A stretch of DNA of 64,000 bases from Gracilimonas sp017641085 (GCF_046115515.1 NZ_CP175953.1); one strand, 5' to 3'. Counted from the stretch's first letter, positions 36,615 through 43,894 are shown. Numbers and translations are program-made. Notes: a model not told the origin generated them from the sequence alone.

Positions 36615-36660
36615 TGTACCCAAAATTGTACCCAAAATTTGGGAGTTGAGAACTCCCAAA
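36615..36660. repeat. Paired TGTACCC repeats and adjoining hairpin right of the tRNA fragment
   Basis: TGTACCC at 36615-36621 and 36627-36633 (12-base period, each followed by AAAATT), then an inverted repeat TTTGGGAGTT/AACTCCCAAA (36638-36647 and 36651-36660) with a GAG loop. They lie on the element side of the tRNA fragment and may be integrase arm sites. A role is inferred from position. Confidence 0.4.
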
Positions 36661-36724
36661 AAGATTAAAAAATTGTTGATATCTGAAAGAAAATTCTATG
36701 TTTATAAAAAAATTTTATTTTTTT

Positions 36725-36758
36725 TGTAAGGAATTGAATTTTCGCCGCTCTAACTAAG
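36725..36758 (+). promoter_or_regulatory. Recurrent promoter-like motif upstream of the peptide/TPR pair
   Basis: TGTAAGGAAT (36725-36734), 11 bases, CGCTCTAACTAAG (36746-36758), preceded by a T run. It lies 30 bases before the small-peptide ATG at 36788. Confidence 0.6.
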
Positions 36759-36787
36759 TGGCACTAACCTTAAATAAATTTAGAAAA

Positions 36788-36898
36788 ATGAAATATCAAC
36801 ACTTTTACAATTCACCTGATGATGATAACCAAGGCACCGGGGGTGATGGCGATCCTTCTGAGGGAGATGGTAACGGGGACGGCTCAGGTACCCCATAA
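36788..36898 (+). CDS. 36-aa Asp/Gly-rich peptide
   Basis: ATG 36788 opens a 36-codon frame: a short polar start (MKYQHFYNSPDDD) followed by NQGTGGDGDPSEGDGNGDGS, ending in TP. It has no signal peptide or hydrophobic segment. Its stop directly abuts the TPR gene start (TAAATG), and it sits 30 bases behind the recurrent promoter-like motif. That position argues it is translated. It could be a signalling or precursor peptide read by the TPR protein, or simply a leader; nothing in the sequence decides. Confidence 0.5.
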   Translation: MKYQHFYNSPDDDNQGTGGDGDPSEGDGNGDGSGTP

Positions 36899-37882
36899 AT
36901 GAATACGTTAGCTATTATAATCTTTGTCATGGTTCAGGTTAGTGCCATTACCGAACCAGACAAAGATTCTTTTTTCCAGTATATACAGAGTAACTACGAC
37001 CAGGGAGAAATTAGCCAGGTAGCAAGCTTGTCTTATCAAGACCTGCAGCATTACAATCTGTCTGGTGATACATTAACATGGTCTTTGGTATTCATATCAA
37101 GAGCAAGGCTTTATCATAGAGAATATGAAAGTTCTTTTCAGTTATACAAAGATAGAATACAGCCTTTAAATTTGGCAGAAAATTCCTTGCTTGGTTTAGA
37201 TGCCAGGTCTTTAGAAGCTTTGTTATATAAAAAAATGGATGAGGTTTATCCTGCGAAAAGCTATTTAGATTCAAGTCGTATAAGCTATAGCCGACTTATA
37301 AATAGTATCCCTGATTCGTTAGCCGGTTTTAAGGCCGGGGTGTATAATAATTTTGGAAACGTAAATTGGGAAATGGGGTATCCAGAGGTTTATTATTCTG
37401 CTCAAAAAATGGCATTGAAGTATGCAAAAATTGCTAATGATAATGACCGTATTTCAAGGGCTTATCGAAATTTAGCAGAATACTATGAGAAGATCGAAAT
37501 AGATTGGGACCAGGCCATTGAGCTTCGAGAAAAAGCTGAAAAATATGGCAAACCCGGGACTAAACTTGAAACAACATTAGCAAATAGTATTCGTAAAGCT
37601 GAGCAGTTGAGGGATGCATATCAGGATTATGAAAGCGCTCAAAAAATACTTTATAACGCTAAGAATAAAGCAAAAATGGCTGGTTTAATCGAGATAGAAG
37701 GCCTTGCCAACATTGCCCTGATGCGTAGTAAAGTTCAATACAGTAAATATTTAAAAGAGAGAAAGGCATCCAGGAACTATCTAATTTTAACTATAGTGAT
37801 TCTGGTAATAATCTCAGCCACATCTTGGTATCATTATTTTAATCCGAGCAAGGAAAAAATTAGGGAAGAATTATTTAACTAA
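36899..37882 (+). CDS. Membrane-anchored TPR-repeat protein
   Basis: The 327-aa protein has an N-terminal hydrophobic export signal (MNTLAIIIFVMVQVSA), a series of tetratricopeptide-like helices at about 25-285 (for example AGVYNNFGNVNWEMGY, RAYRNLAEYYEKIEID), and a C-terminal transmembrane helix (YLILTIVILVIISATSWY) with a short basic cytoplasmic tail. TPR repeats bind peptides or proteins, and here they would face the periplasm. It is coupled to the 36-aa acidic peptide. It converges with the repressor gene, leaving four bases between them. Confidence 0.65.
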   Translation: MNTLAIIIFVMVQVSAITEPDKDSFFQYIQSNYDQGEISQVASLSYQDLQHYNLSGDTLTWSLVFISRARLYHREYESSFQLYKDRIQPLNLAENSLLGLDARSLEALLYKKMDEVYPAKSYLDSSRISYSRLINSIPDSLAGFKAGVYNNFGNVNWEMGYPEVYYSAQKMALKYAKIANDNDRISRAYRNLAEYYEKIEIDWDQAIELREKAEKYGKPGTKLETTLANSIRKAEQLRDAYQDYESAQKILYNAKNKAKMAGLIEIEGLANIALMRSKVQYSKYLKERKASRNYLILTIVILVIISATSWYHYFNPSKEKIREELFN

Positions 37883-37886
37883 CTTT

Positions 37887-38339
37887 TCAATTAAAATAAT
37901 TTGAGTAGATTTTTTCTATTTGTGAGTTAAAGGCGGAAAGTAATTCCGCTTTTTCTTTTTGAGGAATATTCTTTGCTCTTACAACTTTTCTGAAAGCATC
38001 AAACTTAGATTCCATTTCCTGAATAAATGCAAGCATTTGATCGGCTAAATATTCAAAGTTTTCTTCCGGATCTAATTGTTCAGCGGGCTCTATTTCCCAC
38101 CTTCCTTCCAGTGTCTTATTAAACCGAACATTCAGAATAGAACCAATTGAAAGTAATGTGCTTTCGTTTGGTTCAATATCCTTTGCAAAATACCGGCTTA
38201 GCATAGAGGCTTTATTTCTGTACTCTTTTTTACTGCTGGCCAGTTTTTTGGCCAGAGTCGCCGGTTTTATTTCTTTTTCAGAAAGATAGCTTTCCAGCGC
38301 TTTACCGAAAGATTTATAGTCATTTTCGTAAGCTTCCAA
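37887..38339 (-). CDS. HTH repressor-like protein (CI position)
   Basis: The 150-aa protein begins with an XRE-like helical region: FGKALESYLSEKEIKPATLAKKL, then ASMLSRYFAKDIEPNESTL. A helical C-terminal part follows. The start is TTG 38339, as no ATG is available. It is divergent from the 86-aa HTH gene at 38441, with three direct repeats between them, the classic layout of a lysogeny switch. A CI-like role is inferred. Confidence 0.55.
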   Translation of the reverse strand: MEAYENDYKSFGKALESYLSEKEIKPATLAKKLASSKKEYRNKASMLSRYFAKDIEPNESTLLSIGSILNVRFNKTLEGRWEIEPAEQLDPEENFEYLADQMLAFIQEMESKFDAFRKVVRAKNIPQKEKAELLSAFNSQIEKIYSNYFN

Positions 38340-38345
38340 AGTAAT

Positions 38346-38417
38346 GTTGATTTATTTGTTGCCTAATATGTTGACATTATTGTTGACTTTTGATTATACT
38401 AACGCCTGTTACTAACG
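38346..38417. promoter_or_regulatory. Divergent control region with promoter and direct repeats
   Basis: TGTTGA(T/C) repeats occur at 38346, 38369 and 38381. TTGACA (38371-38376) and TATACT (38395-38400) with an 18-base spacer look like a housekeeping-type promoter reading right. ACTAACG is repeated at 38398-38404 and 38411-38417 over and after the -10 box. These are candidate operators for the flanking regulators. Confidence 0.5.
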
Positions 38418-38440
38418 AGCGAAAGTTAACATACAAAAAA

Positions 38441-38698
38441 ATGTCCGAACGCACTCATATCGAATTAATTACGGCCCTTAAGATTCTTGATTTAACCATT
38501 ACTGGATGGGCTTCTGGCTTAAAAAAACCTGGGGGTGAAGTCGGTATAAGCCGAACGGCTGTTACCCAAGTTGCAAAGGGAATTGATGATACCCAATGGA
38601 TTAAGGATGAAATCAAAGCTGTCATATCTAAAGCTAAAAGTAAGAACCCCGAGTATTTCGAGACTGAAACCCAATTTTTATTAAGTAAGAGCGCTTAA
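38441..38698 (+). CDS. Small HTH regulator (Cro position)
   Basis: This 85-aa protein has a helix-turn-helix pattern in VGISRTAVTQVAKGIDDTQWI. Its start is ATG 38441, the first good start after the control region. It is the first rightward gene of the element and probably antagonises the divergent repressor. Its last codons overlap the minus-strand copy of the recurrent promoter-like motif. Confidence 0.6.
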   Translation: MSERTHIELITALKILDLTITGWASGLKKPGGEVGISRTAVTQVAKGIDDTQWIKDEIKAVISKAKSKNPEYFETETQFLLSKSA

Positions 38699-38714
38699 AA
38701 CGCAATTCCTTACA
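38681..38714 (-). promoter_or_regulatory. Recurrent promoter-like motif on the minus strand
   Basis: On the minus strand: TGTAAGGAAT (38714-38705), 11 bases, CGCTCTTACTTAA (38693-38681). It would read leftward, antisense to the small HTH gene and towards the repressor gene at 38339. The identity to the other copies, including the 11-base gap, is high. Confidence 0.5.
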
Positions 38715-38731
38715 GAATTAGATCAAAAAAA

Positions 38732-38995
38732 ATGGAAAATCCAACTTTTACAGAAGAATTAACTCTTTTAAAAAACGATTTAAACAACGTTTTAGAGCGA
38801 TTTGATGCCCTTCACGCCCACATTACATCGGAGTATTTAACTACAAAACAATTTGCAGTTTTGGTTAATCGAGATGTGAAAACTATTCAAAATAAAGTTA
38901 GCAAGGGCCCAGGTCATGCATTTGAAAAATTAAAAAAGGAAAATGGCATTTGGCTGATCCATAAATCGGAATTAGAAGGATATAACCGGAAATAA
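38732..38995 (+). CDS. Small excisionase-like DNA-binding protein
   Basis: The 87-aa protein has a coiled N-terminal part and a C-terminal helix-turn-helix of the excisionase type: YLTTKQFAVLVNRDVKTIQNKV, then WLIHKSELEGY. Such proteins bind DNA as directionality or regulatory factors. Its stop overlaps the next start (TAATG). Confidence 0.55.
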   Translation: MENPTFTEELTLLKNDLNNVLERFDALHAHITSEYLTTKQFAVLVNRDVKTIQNKVSKGPGHAFEKLKKENGIWLIHKSELEGYNRK

Positions 38996-39165
38996 TGCAA
39001 AGCGCCTTCACCGAAATAGAGAGCATCCTAAAGCAGTACGATCTGGAACGAGAGAACCAGCAGCTGAAAGAGCGGCTGTCTGTGCTGCAGCATGTGAATG
39101 GAGGGTTGAGGGGCGCAAATCGGAAACTGAAAAACAAGGTAAGGGAGCTGAAATATGACTCCTAA
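38995..39165 (+). CDS. 56-aa coiled-coil protein
   Basis: The reading frame MQSAFTEIESILKQYDLERE continues as a heptad-rich helix (NQQLKERLSVLQHV) with a basic end (NRKLKNKVRELK). It is translationally coupled to the upstream gene (TAATG) and overlaps the next gene by 11 bases. No function is recognised. Confidence 0.55.
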   Translation: MQSAFTEIESILKQYDLERENQQLKERLSVLQHVNGGLRGANRKLKNKVRELKYDS

Positions 39166-39487
39166 AGTTACATCCCGAAAAACAGATAACCGGCCTTTCA
39201 ATTCGGATTACTACAACCAGAAACGGGCCAATTATCAGCTTCTTTACCGGCTGGTGAAAGCAGCTATTCAGGACTATAAAAAGAGCTCAGACAGTGAAGC
39301 TTTGCTTGCGGATCATATTGCCTGGTATATCTCGGAGGAACTTCCGGAAGATCTGGAATTGGCCATAGCCAAAAAGCCACTTCAAAAAGAAGTGATGGGC
39401 GTTGAAGTTAATTGGCCACAAATCGGGTGCCTATCTATTATAGCCATCTTTTTTGGGCTGATAATCTACGGGGTGTTTTTCGCATGA
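39155..39487 (+). CDS. Tail-anchored small protein, 110 aa
   Basis: A soluble helical domain (residues 1-85) with no known family is followed by one C-terminal transmembrane helix (CLSIIAIFFGLIIYGVFF). It overlaps both neighbours (ATG within the previous end; ATGA at its own stop). Confidence 0.5.
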   Translation: MTPKVTSRKTDNRPFNSDYYNQKRANYQLLYRLVKAAIQDYKKSSDSEALLADHIAWYISEELPEDLELAIAKKPLQKEVMGVEVNWPQIGCLSIIAIFFGLIIYGVFFA

Positions 39488-39735
39488 CTAATACCGAACG
39501 AAAAATATTAACGGAAATACACCAGCACGGGCCGGTTACTTACCTGGATTGTGAGCGCCTCGATATAGACATCTACACTTGGTTAGATGTAATAGCAAAG
39601 CTGCAGTGGCTCGGCTGGATAATAGCAGAATCGAAAGAGGCCAAAACCAGAAACGGTAGCCCACGGATGATTTTACACTACAGCTTTAGTAAGCGCTTTA
39701 AAAACATGTTTGAATTCAAATCCCTAATGCCATGA
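39484..39735 (+). CDS. Winged-helix-like small protein
   Basis: The 83-aa protein MTNTERKILTEIHQHGPVTY followed by LDVIAKLQWLGWI resembles a winged helix-turn-helix. The ATG at 39484 overlaps the upstream TGA (ATGA). It may be an element regulator. Confidence 0.45.
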   Translation: MTNTERKILTEIHQHGPVTYLDCERLDIDIYTWLDVIAKLQWLGWIIAESKEAKTRNGSPRMILHYSFSKRFKNMFEFKSLMP

Positions 39736-39992
39736 CTATGAAGCTACACGGCCCCAAAGGTCCAGGAAAAGAGCAAGGACCTCAACAGCAAATAGCTGTT
39801 GAAGATACTACGATTAGAAAGTGTGAGTGTGGATCTGAATGTTTTGTACCGGCCTCTAAGTTTGGTGAAGTTTCATCGCTTCATCCATCTGAACATGCTG
39901 GACAGCTTGTCCAATTTCCTACCTGGGTATGTGCAAAGTGTGGTGAAGAGCCCAAACCCCAAAAAGAAGCTGCTGGTGATGGAAATGGTTGA
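39732..39992 (+). CDS. Small zinc-ribbon protein, 86 aa
   Basis: Two Cys pairs, CECGSEC near residue 31 and CAKC near 68, separated by 34 residues, suggest a zinc ribbon. The ends are polar and low complexity. It overlaps the neighbouring genes at both ends, typical of this early operon. Confidence 0.5.
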   Translation: MTMKLHGPKGPGKEQGPQQQIAVEDTTIRKCECGSECFVPASKFGEVSSLHPSEHAGQLVQFPTWVCAKCGEEPKPQKEAAGDGNG

Positions 39993-40533
39993 TCCAATTG
40001 CTGCAGAACATACCATCAGCCTTAGAGTGGCCAAGCGTAAAGCCACTGAGCTAAAAATGGTGTTAGAGCCGCTAACCGAAAAGCTGTTTGTGGCCGGATC
40101 TGTACGCCGTGGGGAAACCAGAATAAAGGATATCGATTTTGTATGCATTCCCAAGTTTAAAGAAGTGGCCAACGATTTGTTCGGTAAGCCTGAATACATC
40201 AATAGAGTGGTAGAGTGGGCAAACCGGCCTAATATTAAAGAGCAATATCGAACGTCCGGCGGCCAGCGACAGCAAAAATTAACCTACGACCACGTGCCGG
40301 TTGAAATCTATATGACTACGCCGGAACAATTTGGCCGGATGCTGGCCATCCGGACCGGCCCCGAAAGCTATACAAAGAAGATGGCTGCCCGATGGGTTCA
40401 GCTGGGCTATCACGGAATTGATGGAGAGCTGATCAGTGAGACCGATCCAAGCGACAAACCAGAGTTCCCTACGGAGGAAGAATTTTTCAGCTGGTTATGC
40501 TGGACGTGGGTTAAACCGGAGGCCCGGCAATGA
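39979..40533 (+). CDS. Pol X-like nucleotidyltransferase
   Basis: The 184-aa protein matches the catalytic palm of family X DNA polymerases: VAGSVRRGETRIKDIDFV (GS-RRG at 40-45, Asp pair at 51 and 53) and VPVEIYMTTPEQFG (Glu109 where the third Asp is expected), then TGPESY and the helical MAARWVQLGY. The 8-kDa and thumb/HhH domains of full Pol X are missing. A Glu in the third metal position suggests altered chemistry. It could add or transfer nucleotides in element replication or repair. ATG 39979 or 39985 are possible starts. Confidence 0.65.
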   Translation: MEMVDPIAAEHTISLRVAKRKATELKMVLEPLTEKLFVAGSVRRGETRIKDIDFVCIPKFKEVANDLFGKPEYINRVVEWANRPNIKEQYRTSGGQRQQKLTYDHVPVEIYMTTPEQFGRMLAIRTGPESYTKKMAARWVQLGYHGIDGELISETDPSDKPEFPTEEEFFSWLCWTWVKPEARQ

Positions 40534-40646
40534 GCAATTTCATTCACTTTTTTGGAGCCGGTTTCTTTACCGGCATTCTGCTTGTAATCCTGATTGGGAT
40601 AGCAATCTACCAATGGTATAAAAACAATAACAATAGAAAGGGTTAA
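40530..40646 (+). CDS. 38-aa single-helix membrane peptide
   Basis: MSNFIHFFGAGFFTGILLVI continues as one transmembrane helix and a short basic tail (NNNNRKG). ATG overlaps the upstream TGA (ATGA), so translation is coupled. It could be a holin-like or regulatory membrane peptide. Confidence 0.5.
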   Translation: MSNFIHFFGAGFFTGILLVILIGIAIYQWYKNNNNRKG

Positions 40647-40648
40647 AT

Positions 40649-41119
40649 ATGTTAGATCCTGAACAAATTAAAGACGAAAACAGCATTACGGGTAAACAGG
40701 TACTGTTTTATGTGAGCATGGTTGTTGTAACAAATGTAGCCATTTTTTGCATAGCGGAATACTCCCTCAGTTATGATGTAGTGGATTCCACAGCTGAGAT
40801 AATTAAAAAAGAAATTAGCGCCCCGGCTAACCTGGGGGATGATCCGTTTTTGCTGATCATTAAAAGAGAAGGCCAGATTTACCATGTACGGGTGCCGGTG
40901 GAGTATTACAGGGAGTTGAAGCCGGGAACCATGGTTTTACTGGTTGATACCCGTTCGGGCGTTCTGGACCGAAATTTAAAGACCAGGCTTTTTGATTACC
41001 CCGTGTATCTCAAACAGTCGGATAGTACCCCGAATACTCCGAACAACAAAGCCAACAAAGATAAGGTGTGGAGCTGGAATAATGCTCCACGCCTTTTATT
41101 TCCGGGAGGCCAAGCATGA
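40649..41119 (+). CDS. Membrane-anchored protein, 156 aa
   Basis: One transmembrane helix (FYVSMVVVTNVAIFCIAEY, about 20-40) precedes a beta-rich domain (YHVRVPVEYYRELKPGTMVLL) and a polar tail. It is not recognised. It overlaps the next gene (ATGA). Confidence 0.5.
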   Translation: MLDPEQIKDENSITGKQVLFYVSMVVVTNVAIFCIAEYSLSYDVVDSTAEIIKKEISAPANLGDDPFLLIIKREGQIYHVRVPVEYYRELKPGTMVLLVDTRSGVLDRNLKTRLFDYPVYLKQSDSTPNTPNNKANKDKVWSWNNAPRLLFPGGQA

Positions 41120-41361
41120 GTTCTGATGTCGTTTATATCTCACCGGAAATTAAAAAGGCTATTTCTGAAATAAGTAAAAAAAGGTTTGGAGTAGAGCCGA
41201 CTCACATCGGTTTAATTTTACTTCAAAACCATAAAAAAGAATTTAAAAAGCAAGGTATTGAGGTTGCCAGTGATTTTATGAGCTTCATCATATTTGATAA
41301 CAAGCTGAATAAAGTAGGGGTGATAAAGCGCTCTGATTTAAAAAAGGGTAATAGCCAATGA
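41116..41361 (+). CDS. Unknown 81-aa protein
   Basis: A small basic soluble protein (EIKKAISEISKKRFGVEPTH) without known domains. It is coupled to both neighbours by ATGA overlaps. Confidence 0.45.
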   Translation: MSSDVVYISPEIKKAISEISKKRFGVEPTHIGLILLQNHKKEFKKQGIEVASDFMSFIIFDNKLNKVGVIKRSDLKKGNSQ

Positions 41362-41597
41362 AATCATTCTACGCCTATATCAATGTAGATGGAGTTTCTA
41401 CCATCATTGAGTTTCAGTATAAGATCATCGGGGATGGCAGCATTCACCTGGTAGAGTTTTTCGACCGGCACGGCGACACCCCGGATCTAAACGACAATCA
41501 GGAACAGCTGATCCTGCAAGATATCCGGCAATATGAACGCCAGTCGGAATCCGGCTTTCAGCAATCCGAACTATCACTGCGATTTAAAAGCCTTTGA
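41358..41597 (+). CDS. Unknown 79-aa protein
   Basis: A short beta-rich start (FYAYINVDGVSTIIEFQYKI) is followed by a Gln-rich helical tail. No family is recognised; start overlap ATGA with the previous gene. Confidence 0.45.
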   Translation: MKSFYAYINVDGVSTIIEFQYKIIGDGSIHLVEFFDRHGDTPDLNDNQEQLILQDIRQYERQSESGFQQSELSLRFKSL

Positions 41598-41600
41598 TGT

Positions 41601-41801
41601 ATGTGTAGAACCAGACTTGTACCCCCTAATCCCTGTAACTCCCCAAGTAGCCTTCACGATTTGGAGTTTATACAAAGTGATACCGAACCCAATCACTTAA
41701 AGTGCACCCTTTGCGGTGAGCGGTTTTTTGTGATTGGGGAAAGCCAGTTAAATAAGCTGGGTATGGAAGTAAGAAAAACAGTGAAGCAATCCAATAATTA
41801 A
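41601..41801 (+). CDS. Small zinc-binding protein, 66 aa
   Basis: Cys residues at 2 and 12, and CTLCGERFF near 37, suggest a zinc-binding fold. The start at 41601 follows the previous stop by three bases. Confidence 0.4.
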   Translation: MCRTRLVPPNPCNSPSSLHDLEFIQSDTEPNHLKCTLCGERFFVIGESQLNKLGMEVRKTVKQSNN

Positions 41802-41813
41802 ACCGAGAGCATT

Positions 41814-42227
41814 ATGGCTGATACAATCGCAGAAATTGACATGAAAATTATTCATTGCTGCCAGTGCGGAATGCCGTTTGCAATGACAGAAGATTTTAGT
41901 GATAGAAGGTTAAAAGACGGTAAGAATTTCTATTGCCCAAAAGGACATTCACAATACTACACATCCGGGCGGGAAAAAGATAAAGAAATTGAAAAATTGA
42001 AGGGCGAAAGAGACCGGTATAAAAACCGGATGTATCACTACAAAGAAGAGGCCGAGCATAAAGAAAACCAGCGGAGGGGACATAAAGCCGCTCACACCCG
42101 GCTAAAAAACAAAATCCAGAAAGGGGAGTGCCCTTGTTGCGGTGAAGTATTCAGTGATTTGAAGCATCACATGGAAAGCCAGCATCCGGATTACCAGGAC
42201 CACGAAGAATTACAGGAGCAAGGATAA
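41814..42227 (+). CDS. Zinc-finger and coiled-coil protein, 137 aa
   Basis: An N-terminal CCQCGMPF and CPKGH pair (about 15-45) is joined by a charged coiled coil (about 55-100) to a C-terminal C2H2-like finger (CPCCGEVFSDLKHHMESQH). The two ends could bind nucleic acid. Such proteins are common in Bacteroidota phage early operons; the exact role is unknown. Confidence 0.6.
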   Translation: MADTIAEIDMKIIHCCQCGMPFAMTEDFSDRRLKDGKNFYCPKGHSQYYTSGREKDKEIEKLKGERDRYKNRMYHYKEEAEHKENQRRGHKAAHTRLKNKIQKGECPCCGEVFSDLKHHMESQHPDYQDHEELQEQG

Positions 42228-42691
42228 TGCCTAAACCCATCCGCATACAACGCAAGCGAACTAAAGGGTTTTCTCTTCCGGAAAATACCGTTTGTGTAGA
42301 TCGATCTACCAAATGGGGGAATCCTTTCAAGCTGCAAGGTGATATGATTTATTTGGATTGTTCCCACCGCCGCAAAATTCTGGATCCATGGGTCTATTTA
42401 TGTGCCGGCGATGTGCAGGACACCGTTGATCTTTACCAGGCTTGCTTTTCAAAAAACTATGGAATGGGAAAATTGTATTTGCTACTTCTTCGCAAAAAAA
42501 GCGGGTTAGGGGCGGGTTTCTTTGATGAAATGAACGGGGATTTATGGCACTGGAAGAATAAACTTTCCCACATGGATCTTACCGAGCTGCGGGGCAAAAA
42601 TTTAGCTTGCTGGTGCCCTTTGGACCAGCCATGCCATGCAGATGTATTAATTGAATTAGCCAATCCAATACATCAAAAGGTGGGGGTATGA
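42227..42691 (+). CDS. DUF4326-family protein
   Basis: The 154-aa protein shows the conserved DUF4326 signature: IQRKRTKGFSLPENTVCVDR, TKWGNPF near 30, then LRGKNLACWCPLDQPCHADV near the C-terminus. DUF4326 proteins are frequent in phages. Their Cys/His motif suggests a catalytic or metal role, but biochemistry is not established. It is coupled to neighbours by 1- to 4-base overlaps. Confidence 0.85.
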   Translation: MPKPIRIQRKRTKGFSLPENTVCVDRSTKWGNPFKLQGDMIYLDCSHRRKILDPWVYLCAGDVQDTVDLYQACFSKNYGMGKLYLLLLRKKSGLGAGFFDEMNGDLWHWKNKLSHMDLTELRGKNLACWCPLDQPCHADVLIELANPIHQKVGV

Positions 42692-42852
42692 GTAGCAAAA
42701 AATTTGAAGCCAGACAGCGACAAAAAGCCTTGGAACGGCAACAGAATTCACAGGATATAGCCAATTTGAATAAACGCATTAAGCAAGCCAGAAAGCAGAT
42801 GAATACCCATTTGGAAATGCGGTTAATCCGGAAACGAAATTCAATCAGATAA
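42688..42852 (+). CDS. 54-aa basic coiled-coil peptide
   Basis: MSSKKFEARQRQKALERQQN is followed by a highly basic helix (KRIKQARKQMNTHLEMRL). ATG overlaps the DUF4326 stop (ATGA). It could bind nucleic acid. Confidence 0.5.
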   Translation: MSSKKFEARQRQKALERQQNSQDIANLNKRIKQARKQMNTHLEMRLIRKRNSIR

Positions 42853-42864
42853 AAGGGAAGATTT

Positions 42865-43173
42865 ATGACTGATCAGCAATACAAAAAGTTAGAATTGCTT
42901 TGTGTGGCTTCCACACTACAGCAAGCAGACTACCTTCCGGATCTAATCGAAGAGCTGAAAGAAGGGGACGACCGGGACATGCTGGAAATAGCGGTGTTAC
43001 TGCAAAAGTGCCGGAATGCCCTAAGCCTGATAGAGATAAATATGGATATGCGAAAAGCGGCCAAAGAATTTGCCTTCTTACGAAGAGCAAAACAATCATC
43101 TGAAACCAAAAACTCAGGTGAGTTTATTAACAACCATGATGAACCGGAGGCCGCTAAGGCCTCTGGTTTTTAA
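42865..43173 (+). CDS. Unknown 102-aa helical protein
   Basis: Mostly helical and charged (QADYLPDLIEELKEGDDRDM). The last ten codons are embedded in a strong terminator hairpin (NHDEPEAAKASGF), so the tail sequence is shaped by RNA structure. Confidence 0.5.
   Translation: MTDQQYKKLELLCVASTLQQADYLPDLIEELKEGDDRDMLEIAVLLQKCRNALSLIEINMDMRKAAKEFAFLRRAKQSSETKNSGEFINNHDEPEAAKASGF
43142..43171 (+). terminator. Terminator overlapping the end of a gene
   Basis: AACCGGAGGCC (43142-43152), loop GCTAA, GGCCTCTGGTT (43158-43168), then TTT. The 11-bp stem has one G-U pair. It lies inside the last codons of the 102-aa gene and may attenuate the early operon. Confidence 0.7.
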
Positions 43174-43192
43174 ACCTTAAAGACTAAGCGAT

Positions 43193-43303
43193 ATGGATAT
43201 CTCAAAAGCCGAAATAGTAGATGAAAGTAAAGCGCCAAAATATGAAGTCTATGGCCGGACCTTTAATGATCAGTATCACGCTTGCATCAAGATTAAGGAT
43301 TGA
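43193..43303 (+). CDS. 36-aa peptide
   Basis: A 36-codon frame (MDISKAEIVDESKAPKYEVY to a TGA at 43301) starts 21 bases after the previous gene's stop and three bases before the next start. The spacing fits the operon, but there is no functional clue. Confidence 0.4.
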   Translation: MDISKAEIVDESKAPKYEVYGRTFNDQYHACIKIKD

Positions 43304-43306
43304 GCC

Positions 43307-43894
43307 ATGTATTCAGGGAAGAAAGGCTGTCCTGGTTGCGGTGTTTCCGGAGCCAAGAAAAGCAGAACGAAAGCCGATGATCTATGCCGAGACTGCAAAA
43401 AAGCATTAGAGGACGGATATAAGCTCCAAAAAGAAGTAGATGAAGATCGATATATGCGAATAGTCATTCCCTGGTATTCATTAAAAGAAATGTCTCTTCG
43501 ATTGTACGATGATGAATCAAGGGGTTACAAACAAACTAAGCGGACAGATTCAATTCCTTATCAATCTCATATTGGGGCAGATGCTGAGTTGGGTTCTACA
43601 AAACAATTAACAGCCGATTTTACCCAATTAATAAATCAGCTATCTGTTCAAAAATTATCAAATAGAAAAGAGGTTGCAGAAGTTTGGTGCAATGACTCAA
43701 AGGATGGTTATTTGCTTCCATATGGGGTAGGTATGGCACTTTTTAGGTTCATCGATAGTGTTGCAAAGCACATGAACAGGGGGAAGCGCGATGCTTTTAA
43801 TGACATGAGAACATGGCTATTCAAGCTTAATTCCGGAGAGCTAACTCTGGATGATTTTGAAGAAAAAGTAAACAGACAAATAAGTAAATCATGA
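43307..43894 (+). CDS. Zinc-ribbon protein, 195 aa
   Basis: CPGCGVSGAKKSRTKADDLC, followed by CKKALEDGYK, gives four Cys for an N-terminal zinc ribbon. The remaining 150 residues are helical and unrecognised. It overlaps the next gene by four bases. Confidence 0.55.
   Translation: MYSGKKGCPGCGVSGAKKSRTKADDLCRDCKKALEDGYKLQKEVDEDRYMRIVIPWYSLKEMSLRLYDDESRGYKQTKRTDSIPYQSHIGADAELGSTKQLTADFTQLINQLSVQKLSNRKEVAEVWCNDSKDGYLLPYGVGMALFRFIDSVAKHMNRGKRDAFNDMRTWLFKLNSGELTLDDFEEKVNRQISKS

Noticed and set aside
36638..36660. Inverted repeat TTTGGGAGTT/AACTCCCAAA as a plus-strand terminator
   Set aside because: It is followed by A-rich, not T-rich, sequence on the plus strand. It is kept only as part of the element-end architecture.
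40072..43133. Several 60-80-codon frames opposite or out of frame with the early-operon genes
   Set aside because: They lie fully inside better-supported genes with overlapping starts and stops and are shadows of their codon bias.
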